Assembly (NCBI RefSeq): GCF_963675165.1
Contig: NC_087380.1
Span: 3,401,803 to 3,465,802 of the forward strand
Length of the DNA stretch: 64,000 nucleotides
Reading direction: 5' to 3'
Source: Halichondria panicea
Lineage: Eukaryota; Porifera; Demospongiae; Suberitida; Halichondriidae
Shown: positions 50,683 through 63,655 of the stretch, one piece after another
Layout: each line of letters opens with the position of its first letter
Position numbering within the stretch: position 1 is the stretch's first letter
Made by a program: the position numbers and the translations under genes
Notes under the pieces: model-generated
What the model was told of the DNA's origin: nothing
The model's database searches: none
The model's input: only the letters and a program-made list of their open reading frames with translations

Positions 50683-50955
50683 GAATTGTCATTGCACGTC
50701 CTACACGTATTGTCATTGTTGTATTGTCATTGTTGTATTGCACTTTATTGTTGTAATGTCATTGTTGTATTTGTATTGCACTTTATTGTTGTAATGTCAT
50801 TGTTGTATTGCACTTTATTGTTGTAATGTCATTGTTGTATTGCACTTTATTGTTGTAATGTCATTGTTGTATTTGTATTGCACTTTATTGTTGTAATGTC
50901 ATTGTTGTATTGCTGTTGTAATTGTTGTATTGCACTTTATTGTTGTAATGTCAAT
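50683..50955 (+). repeat. AT-rich minisatellite after the nuclease-like gene
   Basis: Units of 38 to 48 bp built from gcactttattgttgtaatg and tcattgttgtat, about seven copies, starting right at the stop codon and so probably transcribed in the 3' UTR. There are no unique spacers, so it is not a CRISPR. Confidence 0.88.
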
Positions 50956-51600
50956 GTGGCATAGATATCAGCCCCAGAATCTGTCCTGTTGGACCATAAC
51001 TACATGTACACTTAGTCCATTTGCCTATTGCCATGACCACTTTCCATTAAATTACATTGGATGCAAGTAGAAACCGCTAATAGTGTGAGCAAAGTACTTT
51101 ACTGAGTGCGCGTGCAGTCCACTGATGAGTCCCGGCACAATAAACATTAGGGACGAAAAGGTCTTGTATTCGACCTTCTGGGCTATACCAATGATGGATG
51201 ATCGACTTGATCGTCCGTTACTGTAAGTGTATGGCTTTTTGTCGCACTTTTCTGCAGCTCAAGCACACCTGTCCAGCAATATTTTCTCCATACAACGCCA
51301 AAAGCAGAGCAACGATATCGAAACAGAAATAGAAAGTGAATGACCTCGCGGTAAGTGTTTCACACCGTATAGCGGGTTACTTTTTGAGGCACTAACTTTT
51401 TGCGGATTGCTCAAACTAAACATTTCGCATTTCCAATTTGCTCACATCCTAATTGTTACTTCCCTGCCCCCTCAACAAACAAAGTAGCAGTTTCCTAGTC
51501 GTTGTCGTGGCACATGTACACACGCTGGCCAGTATCGAGTGTGACCTAGCAATCTTAAAGCTTTTTTGACACCACGCCAACATAATTTACGATTATTATA
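50956..51600. other. No supported gene
   Basis: Contains a left terminus of the CCGTATAGCGGGTA MITE family at 51366 (ccgtatagcgggttactttt) without a visible right end. Confidence 0.4.
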
Positions 51601-51816
51601 CTCTGAATTTTGGGCAACAAGCAACATTTAGTTATCTGGTACTCCGAACAGGTTTGAGGACCAGAACGACTAACACAACACAGTTCACCAAGGTCGTCAT
51701 GCAGGCGGACATGAAGGCACGTTCTAAATTCATTCACTTCACCATTGTGAAGGTAAGTAACACATCTCATGAGCTAGACCAAGACTATCCCCATTTCTCT
51801 ACAAATTCTATACTAG

Positions 51817-51990
51817 CTGTACAACATAAGCGCCACCTTTAATCATGGAGGAGTTGCCCACAGAGACATCACGACAAGAAACATCTTGCTCAAGGATGAA
51901 TTTGGAAATTGCGTTGTGGCTGATTTTTTTGTCGCTTGTTGCAAAAGAATGGAACTATTTAGAATGGAGTATGGATCATTCTCGTTTTGA
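51817..51990 (+). pseudogene. Tyrosine-kinase catalytic-loop fragment
   Basis: After the acceptor-like ctatactag the frame reads VAHRDITTRNILLKDEFGNC and then VVADFFVACC. HRDxxxRN is the protein-tyrosine-kinase catalytic loop, and ADFF sits where ADFG should be, so the metal-binding glycine is lost. A TGA occurs in frame just before the donor (gaggtaag) at 51990. An upstream frame at about 51620-51753 (FTKVVMQADMKARSKFIHFT) with a good donor may be another exon, but I cannot match it. No kinase N lobe or activation segment was found. Confidence 0.5.
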
Positions 51991-52079
51991 GGTAAGTCTA
52001 GTCGTGTTGCTAGTACCGTACGGAAGATTTGGCGAGTATTATATTTGGCGAATGAGGCGGAATCTATCAACTGTTCCAC

Positions 52080-52126
52080 GTGTGGGTGATGTAATCTACT
52101 TTCTTGATAGATTACATCACCCACAC
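52080..52126. repeat. Perfect hairpin, 19-bp arms, 9-nt loop
   Basis: gtgtgggtgatgtaatcta, loop ctttcttga, then the exact reverse complement. Confidence 0.88.
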
Positions 52127-52707
52127 TTGGATTGTCAGTGTGCAAATTCCAAGCTTGTGACAGATACAGGAAGTCACGTTACTCCGCATACATCTGATGT
52201 ACAGTATGCCTACGTTCCATACTCTCTTCTCTATCATATACTCTTGATACATTGTATAGCCACAATTGAGAGGGATAGCTAGTGTTTGTAGGTATTAGAT
52301 GGTGCTTCTGTGTTACATAGAGAGTGTGTACATGCTTTTATAAATCACCAGGGGACCAGACAACACTAGGTCTTTGTGTAGCACAATAGTTCTGCTGAGA
52401 GACTACACTGTTGCTATAATCAGGTTACTGTAGTGAGTACAGTGGTGGATCCAGGGGGAGATCCCAGGGTGCCACGGATCCCCCCTTTCAGTCTATAGCT
52501 ATGTGGCTTTAGTACAGCTACTAGCTAGCTATTTATCGGTTTTTGTAGCTATTGTAGTTTGATTCAATGATTGTACCTGTTGTTTTGACGTATCAACTGC
52601 CAAGAGAGTGTTCCAAGTCAATCTTTAGCCTAGGCGCTAGGCTAGCTAGTTGACTGTTCGCAGCAGTTTCACGCAGTCGAAGATGGGATTTCCCCTGGCT
52701 GAGAATG

Positions 52708-53592
52708 ATACCTCAAGCTGGATAACAGCGCTGCCTATTGCAGAGCATGGTTTCATGCTACACAAGGGAGCCTTCAGAGATGCTCTTTGCCTCAGGTACG
52801 GCTGGCGGCCTCAGAACCTACCCTCTCACTGTGTCTGTGGACTTCACTTCACAGTAGAGCATGCACTCAGCTGCTCTAGGGGAGGATTTCCAACAATAAG
52901 ACATAATGAAATACGCAACATCACAGCAAATCTTATGAGCGAAGTATGTCCAGATGTGGGTATTGAACCAACCTTACAGCCTGTGACGGAAGAGCAATTC
53001 CAACTTAGGACAACCAACCGCAAGGATGGGGCTCGCCTTGATGTTGTGGCCCAGAGCTTCTGGAGCAACGATAGACAGAGTGCATTTTTTGATGTCAGGG
53101 TCTTCAACCCGTACGCACCTACCTATCGCCGCTCCACCATGGCCCAGAGCTACAGAAGAAACGAGATGGAGAAGAAGAGAGCATATGAACAGCGTGTAAG
53201 AGAAGTCGAACATGGATCGTTTACGCCTTTGGTTTTCTCTGCTGCTGGAGGTATGGGTCCGGCTGCAGATATTGTCTACAAGAAACTAGCTTCAATGCTG
53301 GCAGAGAAACAGGACAAAACATACAGCACAACTCTGAATTGGATGAGATGTAGGCTAAATTTCTCCCTCATAAGATCAGAGATTATGTGCATCAGAGGCT
53401 CTAGGAAGTCATTCACCACCACCACACCATGGAAGGCCTTAGACACTGGCACTATTGACCTAGCAACTCAAGAAGGCCGGGGAACTTTATAAAATTATGT
53501 CACATGTTTTTGTTGTTTTTTCTTGGTTTGTTTTTTTGTTTTGTCTTTTGTCTTTTATCTTCTCACTTGAGGTAAAAAAAAAAAAAAAAAAA
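52708..53592 (+). mobile_element. 5'-truncated non-LTR retroelement with endonuclease-type tail, copy 2
   Basis: Homologous to 6603-7532 (minus) from acctcaagctgg onward and about 97 percent alike by eye. It has the same CVCGLHFTVEHALSC finger, RHNEIRN and ARLDVVA ... FFDVRVFNP. The frame is open for about 260 codons. Relative to copy 1 it lacks a codon in the endonuclease region (VVAQSFW versus VVALESFW) and about 37 nt at the end of the coding region. The tail ends in about 18 A (53574-53592), confirming target-primed retrotransposition polarity. It is more truncated at its 5' end than copy 1. Confidence 0.82.
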
Positions 53593-53842
53593 TTTACTGC
53601 ACCGGAAGTGGGCGTAACCCAAAAATTTGCGCTCCCCACACTTCGCGCTCGATAGTTTGGAACCCCCATTTCCTGGACCCGCCACTGGAGTATGGTTTAG
53701 ACTTGGCTAGTAGCATAGTTTTGGGGTCTCTGCTTCATGCAACCTCCTCTAGTCACTGGCAGTGCCTGCCAACGTGTCAGTCTATATTAGCTGTAACTTC
53801 CTACACACCTCATTACACACGTTATACCTTTCTCATGCACAG

Positions 53843-54036
53843 ATTCTGCTTGGATGGTGTACATTCTACCCGAGGGACTTGGAACTCGTTGTGGCATAAT
53901 CGGGATCAATGTACTCGCCTTGAAAAGTGGAATCCCTGGCAAACAAGTGGGCACTCTGAACATCTACAACCCCACTGACCCCACCACTCCTCTGCTGAGC
54001 TGGGGCCGTGACAAAATGGTGAAACAGGACAAAACA
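53843..54036 (+). CDS. Well-formed exon of an unidentified gene
   Basis: Acceptor ttctcatgcacag and donor acaggtcagt enclose an open frame: SAWMVYILPEGLGTRCGIIG, then INVLALKSGIPGKQVGTLNI and YNPTDPTTPLLSWGRDKM. Hydrophobic and glycine-rich at the start, polar later. I do not recognise the family. No adjoining exon was identified; the upstream side is occupied by the retroelement at 52708-53592, so the gene may be broken by it. Confidence 0.4.
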
Positions 54037-56065
54037 GGTCAGTGCTAGACTAGTATCATGCATGCCTTGTAAGACAGATAGTATGTGTACCCCACTTTAC
54101 AATTCCAACCAACAGTCTCCTCAGTATATACAGTGAGGTCAAAGTTGGATGAGTCCATAGCCCCCCAAAACAGAGGTGAATACACCCACTCACACACACA
54201 CACACACACAACCTCTACATTGCATGCGGCAGTTTTCTGGGTGGATTTAGCACGTTGCTCATATTTAGTCGAGGTGTCACCTTGTTTCCTGCTAGGAATC
54301 GTTCACTCGTACACTGTGTTTAAATTCCACATAGTACCATAATTATTGTGCTAGTCCCAAGTATTCTGTGGTTATTTTCGTGGTGGAAATTTCGTATTTA
54401 GAGCATTAATTAAACCTGTAAATAATTATGTGCAATAGGTTCTACGTCATATCAAGGGCCGTGCTACCTCTAGAAAATTTTCGAGGGTTTCTCTAGCCAT
54501 CGGCACGGCAACCCAAAGCACACGTAAAACATCCGCCTTCCCTTATCGATGCACATTACTTATTTTACGGAACACGGACAAAAAAATATACACGTTTGTA
54601 ACAAGATTCCGTTCATTTTAACATCATGTGTACCTACTCACTATATACACACATGTTTTACAATCCCATCATCATTGGTCATCATATTCTGGTTTTTACC
54701 CATCCATGTTCATTCTCAACAATTAAGCTCACACCAGTATGCTGCACCTCATGAGCTTCCGTACGTATTTTGTATTTATTATACGTGATCATGAATAATA
54801 TGAATTTGAATCCATGATAATTTATGCATGTAGTACCTAGTGGAACCCGCCACCTCGATCTGTACAACGGCCGTTTATATAAGAACCCGCGGCCAGGTCC
54901 CAAACAAACTACCCTCATTAAAGGCCACCCCTATAATTATAATTATAAGGCCATAATTATAACAGCCAAAATGTTGTTTTGAACAGTAAAGCTTGTCTAA
55001 AAGTATAGACTATACTGCAAACGTTTATGAACAGTAAAGCTTATCCATGGCATGAAACCATTCTATATATAGCACTTAGATACATAATAACCAAGTCAAG
55101 CAATGTCTTTTGCTGTTTAGGCTTCGCAGCAGGGAAAGAGAAAAGTTGACATGGAGTAATTCAACTATACTCAACAAAAACTAAAAACAGAGTAAAGACA
55201 GCAGACTTAGACAAGTTAGAGCTTGTCAGTGGTGTAAACTTACTTCTGTAGAGTAACCTCCCAGCCTCTGAGTGATCGCTAGTGGATAGGAGAGCTAGAA
55301 ACAGTTGAAATACAACCAGAGTACAGTCAAAACAAAAATAATCGCGAGCGCGAAATCATAACGTGGAGTGTTTCAACCATTTACACAGGGAGGCCTGGTC
55401 GTTTCCAATCCCCTTCCTTTTCAATCTATGGTTCTGTGCAGCACACCACTGCTCCTTTTAATGTTACATTCATTGTATCACAAAACCAGGCAGGTTTGAG
55501 AGGTGCTGCTGAATCTTGCCTTAGCCGTGCTCATTAGCTCCCCACACTCTATCTGACATCTACCACATGGCAACAAGCTGGCAACAAGCTGGATCTTGCC
55601 GGGATTCACACTGGGCAGACAATGCCATACAAGCACCACTTTTTCAGTTTGTCTGTTTACAACACAATAATAACATCTAAATAACATACAGGAAGAGGTA
55701 TTTTAGGCTTTGGCAACCAGAACATTGAACTGAGAATTGTCTCTGTATCAAACACTTATATACTGTCATTAGCTTGAGCCATTGTACGTGCTCGCTCTGT
55801 ATCAAAGCAAAAAAGCAAAATGAGACCACATAATTATTGTTAGCATAATAACATCTTTCATTGCAAAATAATACAAGATACAAACACTAGCTTACTGAAT
55901 ATTGAAGTGTTGTAGGTGCTGTACATGTAAATTATTGCAACACCCACTCAACCTAAAGTGAGTGGGTGTGGTTTGCGCATGCGCATTAGGTGTGTTGCTG
56001 AAAAAGCAGCCCAGTGAAATATTGAGCGGCGGATGGACCAGAAACAGAACCTCTTGTTGTGGCCT
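54037..56065. other. No supported gene
   Basis: A (CA)n microsatellite at about 54192-54211, a partial CAGTGGAACC-family MITE near 54838-54915, and a partial relative of the ALR-intron MITE near 55402-55432. Otherwise nothing recognised. Confidence 0.45.
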
Positions 56066-56142
56066 AATATATATTTTGCCAAAAGATCGGCACTAATCTC
56101 GAGAGGCGTTTAAATCTTACAGTAATAACATTTTTTGCATGC

Positions 56143-57436
56143 AGGAGCGTGATGATTACAGGGGTTGCCCGGTGGACAGGGAAGAGCTTGGTAGAGCTAC
56201 GTGGACTTTCTTGCACACAATGGCAGCGTATTACCCCGACCATCCCTCGGGAGAACAGAAGAAGGAAATGACGCAGTTCGTCGGTCTCTTCTCTCGTTTC
56301 TACCCGTGCGAGGACTGTGCTGAGCATCTACAGAAGAGGTTAAAAAGTGCTGTGTGTGTAACTAGATTAGGCCATTAGCAGGGACGTATGATAGTAGCTA
56401 TGCCTAATTTTAGGCCAATTTCTTTTGTTCTACCATAGATAAAGGAAAGAGAGGGATTGGAAACGAAAGTACCCTTGAATGAACATCCGCTTTACCCCGC
56501 GGTTCAATTGATGCTTGGTTTGTGACCAAGCTGTAAGGGGCGTGGCTTGCGAGGTAGCCAAGTTTGATTCCTATTTATACGTAAGCCACTAGCAAATTTG
56601 CTCATTCTGTGCAACTCACTTCTGCATGATTTATCCCTATTTTAGAAGTTATGACCAGGACGCTTACACGTACCCTTTAAAGCTATAACTCTACTTGAAT
56701 ATTTACCCTTTCACTGGGTGTGGTCAGTCATAGCTACATTATAAATTGCTGAAGGAGATTATGTCTCGAGGAAACACAACTTTCTTATTTTGAGCAAGTT
56801 ACCTGGAAAAAATAGGCAAAACACGGATAGTTTTTGAGGCACTATATAATGTTAAATGGTCAAGTGCACCACTTCCGTTTCCAATCCCTCTCTTCCTTTA
56901 TCTATGAATGGGCAATTTTGGATAGTGTCTGAAATGAATGGTTAAAAAAATATTGTCCTTTGCATGGTTTCTTATTGAGAGTATAACGAGAAGAATTCAC
57001 TGTTTTGTGGGTTATCCCACTCTATTGGTTGACTTGGTTCTAAAGCCAGAGGTGGCCGGCCTTTGTTGAGGGGTTGTTTTAATTGTACAAACTGATCATT
57101 CAGGACTTAATTGATATATGGTATTTGTATCAGCCTTTCTGCATGGGGTGCATGTAGGAAACTCAATATAATGATAGAAATTGAGTAAGTTCCTAGGATT
57201 CCATTTATTAAACTGTAGTTTTCAACATCACCCTCACACGTGCACAAACCCCCACCACCACGTACACACACAGACTGGGAGTGGATCCTCCTGACGTCAA
57301 GGACAGAGTGAGATTCTCGAGATGGATGTGTGGGATGCATAATGACGTTAACAAACGATTAGGCAAAAGAACGTTTGATTGCTCCAAGATTGATGAACGA
57401 TGGTTGGATGGCTGGAAAGATGGATCATGTGACTGA
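56143..57436 (+). pseudogene. GFER: ALR (Erv1) copy 2, lacking exon 1
   Basis: Exons 56143-56338 and 57274-57436 correspond to exons 2 and 3 of the 38691-40312 gene and keep the frame, FYPCEDC and the KDGSCD end. Two residues differ in exon 2 (QFVGLFS versus QFIDLFS). No exon with [10 protein letters not shown] lies upstream; the duplicated block starts in intron 1. Without it there is no start codon or distal CxxC unless another 5' exon was captured. Most likely a 5'-truncated copy or an assembly split of one locus. Confidence 0.75.
56434..56906. mobile_element. MITE in ALR copy 2 intron
   Basis: Same element as 39300-39767, with catagataaaggaaagagag termini. Confidence 0.72.
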
Positions 57437-58135
57437 TTTTTATATCTGTACGTGAGAGTTTCGATATTAGATATTAGAGTTGATGTAATTTATTCATGTT
57501 TCAGCTTTCAGCAAAGAATTTTATTTTTTCAATTAAAAATTAGCACAATGAATGACTCACAAATAATAAATTAATTAGTTCTGAAATTATTTATTCTCCT
57601 AAGCACAGTCTTTTGTCCCAGCAGTTCCATAACAGCTGTCAGCCCGGGGCTCTTCTGTAGGCATAGGGGTTACAGGGGTCATAATTATAATTAAGTGCTA
57701 TAATTATAGTTGATCCCTTAATTTACAATACAAAACAATACAATGTCACGATTGTATGTAAAATGTCTCAAAATAATTAGAACAGTGATAGAGAGCACTT
57801 AGGGAAACTATGCAGCAGCTAAATTGAGTTATTATGCCTCGGTGCGCATGCGCAAGCGAGGTATACGGTAGTTTGTTTGTGTGTGCGCCTGTCTGTCTGT
57901 GTGTAGACTGCTACAGCGATCAATGAACTGCAAGTAAGAGTTTCTATAGGCTTCTAGTAAACATTTTCTTGGACTTTAATTCGTGGATTTGCAAAATAAT
58001 GCTTCGTTCTCGAGTTATGCCTAGTTTTGCTTACTTGGGATGCCATTGCTGCCTTTTCAGAAGAATGCGTAGCAAAACTTGTCCATGGAGTGTTGCAACT
58101 TTACTTTGCAGTTAGCTCTGCATTAGAACGCTAGC

Positions 58136-58792
58136 CAGAGGAGGTTGGTCACGATTGTTAATTAATCTTTTATTGTAACCTCTAATTCCTACAGTAAATG
58201 CACAGAAGCCATTGAAAGAACCCCAACCCGCTGAGTCAGCATTTTTATCTCATTCTTGAGCATTTATCTGTCTTGTATTACGTCTCCTGTTAGTCTATGA
58301 GTCGTAGTAGTTTAAAACTATAGTTGCTACACCTGCTATATTAAGACAGGAGTCAAAGAAACAAGGAAAGTGCAGCAACAACTGGAACTTTGTGACTAAT
58401 CTTAGTTTCTGGCTTATTACTTCGAGTATGACTATGCTACTCACTTTCTAGTATCACCGAGTATTGTTAGCATCATTTCCTACTAGTATAAAACTATAGT
58501 TGCTACACCTGCTATATTAAGACAGGAGTCAAAGAAACAAGGAAAGTGCAGCAACAACTGGAACTTTGTGACTAATCTTAGTTTCTGGCTTATTACTTCG
58601 AGTATGACTATGCTACTCACTTTCTAGTATCACTGAGTATTGTTAGCATCATTTCCTACTAGTATAAGAGGCTATGATCGTTTGCAGCCTTTTGGCTTAG
58701 CTAGGATAGCTACTTTCTCTCAAGTTTCCACGGAATTGGAGGTTACAAAGAAAATTAGAAGATTAATTAACAATCGTGACCAACCTCCTCTG
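58136..58792. mobile_element. 657-bp MITE (MULE/hAT-like) with 9-bp duplication and known empty site
   Basis: Termini CAGAGGAGGTTGGTCACG... and complement extend about 60 bp. It is flanked by aacgctagc (58127-58135) and aatgctagc (58793-58801). The first duplicated block (around 40958) has one uninterrupted gaatgctagctattgg, which is the empty target. Inside lies a tandem duplication of about 176 bp (58315-58490 and 58491-58668). No transposase frame. Confidence 0.88.
58315..58668. repeat. Two tandem 176-bp units inside the MITE
   Basis: Both start aaactatagttgctacacct and end near tcatttcctactagtata. They differ by about one base (tatcaccgag versus tatcactgag). Confidence 0.9.
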
Positions 58793-60032
58793 AATGCTAG
58801 CTATTGGTAGCTTCAAGAGTGAGAAGAGAGCTGCAAGGCTCTACAGTAAAGCCGGGTACATGTAGTACTGATCCACCCAGACTTTGTACTTTTGGCATCC
58901 TTTTCAGCAACAATCATGATAGATCGTTTCCCTGCGATTTTTATAGTAGCTTTGCGTTATGTAGCTTTGACACATCCACCGAGGCATCAGCACCCATGGT
59001 GCTTTTTTACTTAGCTCACCTTTGTACCAGTAATAATTGTCCTCGTGAACTGCATGATTTTGGAATAAGCCACTCCTGATCCACTTGCCACCTCCCTCAT
59101 CACATCGTCAAGGTGTGGTTTAGTGAATGAGTCACATGATCCGAGTGACTCCATCAGTAAAGTGACAGTGTCTGCATGACAGCAACACGGAGTTAGGAAC
59201 ACGCAGTTGTACAGTATGTATAAAGTTAGGGTTAGGGTTAGATGCTGTACACTGTGATTACAAATGGCTCAATAATTACTGTACCTCGGCTATTGTGATA
59301 GTACAGAGATTGATGGTACCTGCATTAGCGCTGTGAGTAGAGAGGTCAGTGGTGGAATAATTTGGATCAACCCAAAAGAACGAGGCCTCTTTAGGGATTG
59401 CTGGGACCAAGCTCACTCTATCCTGCATGTGTGTATACAATACTAAAACAGTAGATGTAATTATGTGTTTACCTCAAGCAGTAGCAAAACTTTCTCCAGA
59501 TAGCCTTTGCTTAGTTTGAAATCACCATCTCCTAAAATACCGGCATAGCAGCTCTTCACACATTGTTGTAGCTGATCCACCAATGCAACTAGTTCATCTC
59601 TGTTTTCTAATCTTCTCTTAAAGTGTTGTTTGTTCAACCAGAGGAGCTTGTTTTCGTCGACCATAGATCCTTTTTTATTGAGATCTTTCAGAGAGAATAG
59701 CTGTATCATGTTGTCGAGTGTAAGCAGCTCGGTAGTAGGAGGGGACCAGCCTAGGAGGGCCACAAAGTTGAGTACTGCCTCAGGGAGAAAACCTCTCTCC
59801 TATAGGAATGGTGTGAAGACAGGTTCACTGGTTAATTAGTAATGATACACTTTTAAGATATTAAAACGGACCCACCATTGAATTTATGAAGATGACAGGC
59901 AGAAAATAATCATATTTTATTCTACTAGTAAGTTGGTACATACCTGATACGTCTCCACGAATGCAGCCTTGTTCCGTTTAGACAGTTTTCCACCAGAGCT
60001 GCATTAATTAAAGCAAACTCAATAAATCCATA

Positions 60033-60215
60033 CCGTAAAGCGGTTATATTTCGAGGGTAGAAACTTTTGTGGAAAGACCTGTTAGAAATAATTTTGAGAT
60101 AAAATTTTTGTGGGCTAGTAACCTTCTGGCGAGTACATGCACGCGATATTAAATTTGTGGGTAATGCTTATAATTAACGAAAACCGCAAACACCCTCGAA
60201 ATAACCACCATACGG
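60033..60215. mobile_element. MITE in EARS2 copy 2 intron
   Basis: Counterpart of 42611-42787, ccgtaaagcggttatatttc to accatacgg with TA flanks. Confidence 0.68.
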
Positions 60216-62192
60216 TAATGCACCAAATGACACTATTACTAAGAAAAAAATGGCGTCTTAATAACTGAATTGCATGTCCTACCTGGACAAGAGAAGGGGG
60301 AGGTGAACAAACCGAGGAGGTTCCCATTCCATGGCAGAGTAGAGCAGCAAGTGCTTGGCAGTGGACAACAGCCACTCCTGTCAATAAAAACATGGGGACA
60401 ATTAAATAAATGCACATGGAGTAGAGGGTGCTGTACTAGCTTAAAGCTAGATTGCTCATTTCACCAGGTGACTTAAAAAATGATCACTATATAAAATTGT
60501 GGACACAAGGCATTTTCATAGAAGAAAATGACCACAAAATTGGTTGGTACTGGAACTATGAAATACGATGACTCAGCATTTTACAGCAAGTGTGATAACA
60601 TGACTATAATTATTGCATCATTCATTTTACATATACTACATGATATACCGTATAGTGGGTATTTCGAGGGTATAAATGTTCGCGGATTGAGCCTGTACCG
60701 CAAAAATTTATACCCACGAAAATGTATGCTATTAGTAGGCGTGTTCAGTATTATTAACCACACCTATCGACAATAAGAGGAAAGAAAAAGGAATCAAGAG
60801 ATAAGGGCGCCAGATAGCCCAGATTGTTTTGTACTGGTGGTATCCCCTGACTATTGTGGACACTAGGCATTTTCATAGAAGAAAATGACCACAAAATGAT
60901 ATAGTCAAGGTTGGTACTGGAACTATGAAATACGATGACTCAGCATTTTACAGCAAGTGTGATAACATGACTATAATTATTGCATCATTCATTTTACATA
61001 CTACATATACTCACCTCTCCCCTGAGTACATGAGTGATTTCCATGAGGTGATCGTCCACTACGTTGGCTAGATGATACGTGGGGTAACCATCGCTTTTCA
61101 AGAGCACCTGGTCCTCTACAGCACTGTGCTGCACAGTCACCTCCCCATACACAATGTCCTGTATCACCGTATCCCCTGCAGTGGGAACCTGGGGGGGGGG
61201 GGTTAAAACAAAGGACAGGTAACCACAAGGTGGCTTGAGCACAGTTAGAGGAAGGTGCAAATGTGTACGATTCAAGCTGAGGGGGTAGGGGTGATCACAG
61301 ACACCCACAAATTCATAGTCAGCATGCTTTCTCAGCAAATGGTTTTTCATACAACTGCTTACTCACACATTTTTCAAGCTGAGGTGGGTAGGGGGATCAC
61401 AGACAACCCACAAATTCATAGTCATGCTTTCTCATCAAATGGTTTTCCATACACAAATTAAGATCTTTGGTGCCTGGCTTTCCCGGAGCCTTTATTATTC
61501 ACTCTATCTATCTTAGGAAGCTGACTCTCCTGGAATGCATTTGGTGCCTCCTGCTCACCTTGAGTCTGATAGTGTGGTGTACTCCCTGTTTCCCTCTTTC
61601 TTCCCCCTCCCGTTGACTCAACCCTCTACAGTGACCATCATAGCCCATCCCCTGAGAGCGTAGGGATGAGAGCCTCTCTTTGGAGCAAAAACAGCGATAG
61701 GCAGCTCCGCTGTGGAGAAGGCTAGAAGCAGCGTCTCTGTAGTGTGAGTCTCTCCGACTAAAAGAGAGAGAGAGAGGGGGACAACAATTACTTTAAAATA
61801 GTGAATTTATAGGTTTAAGCAGATACAGCTCGATCACTACTGTACATAGGTAGAAACGTCACCAACAGTTACACCTCAAAGAAACCTACTTGTACGTAGG
61901 GACCGTACACTCCTCCAACTGTCGGACCTTCCTCAAAGTTCAGTTTCAGCCATTTCAGTGACTGCTCTAACTTTTCTATTGAACCAGATACATAGCGATC
62001 CTAAGGGATCAAAATGTGTCATACAATTGCTGTCACGTTATTAATACATGTACTGGGAAAATGTGTTAAACTAGATAATCGATACTCATATACACGTACC
62101 TGGTCGATCCCCATGGATGCAATTGGTTATTTTAGGTGGGATAAAAATAATGGCATTGACTACATCTACCATGTGTTTAAGTACAAAGTACC

Positions 62193-63136
<944 letters not shown>

Positions 63137-63413
63137 TTACCGACGTGTAGTGAAACCTCGAAAACTATCCGCTTTTTGCCAACGGTAAACGCTGCGCTGT
63201 TGTGTAGTTCGAAGAAGTTCTGAAAGAGTCAAACTCTGGAGTCAAACCAACTGAGTAACTACAGTGAAACCTCCCATAATACACCCTCCCACTAGAGGAC
63301 AACCTGTACGAAAGTTGTGTTTCCTTTAATGGCATAGAGATAATGAAGCATAGATCTACGTTATAGTAGAATAAGATTATTACACAACTTTCAGCAACTA
63401 CTAACTATAGGTA

Positions 63414-63655
63414 GATCTATAGTGGGTATATTTCGAGGGTATAAAATGTTCGCTGATTAAGCATGCACCGCCAATAATTTAATACTGCATGCATGCATGC
63501 GCAAAAGTAGCCTCGGTCCCAGGCCGATTTTTCTAGCGTTCAGTTGGAGACGGATCGGCCTGGGGTCAAGGCTAGCGCAAAAGCTGCTATTCTGCGAAAA
63601 TTAAATCCACGAAAACCTTTCTATAAACGGTCTTCGAAATATACCTGCTATACGG
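63414..63655. mobile_element. MITE of CCGTATAGCGGGTA family carrying a nested foldback
   Basis: Left ctatagtgggtatatttcga, right cgaaatatacctgctatacgg. The host is interrupted by the 67-bp foldback at 63508-63574. Confidence 0.65.
63508..63574. mobile_element. 67-bp foldback element with perfect 9-bp duplication
   Basis: tagcctcggtcccaggccga ... tcaaggcta flanked by gcgcaaaag at 63499-63507 and again at 63575-63583. Third member of the family in the window. Confidence 0.85.

Noticed and set aside
50683..50955. Regularly spaced repeats resembling a CRISPR array
   Set aside because: Units are contiguous and variable in length with no unique spacers, in a eukaryotic setting.
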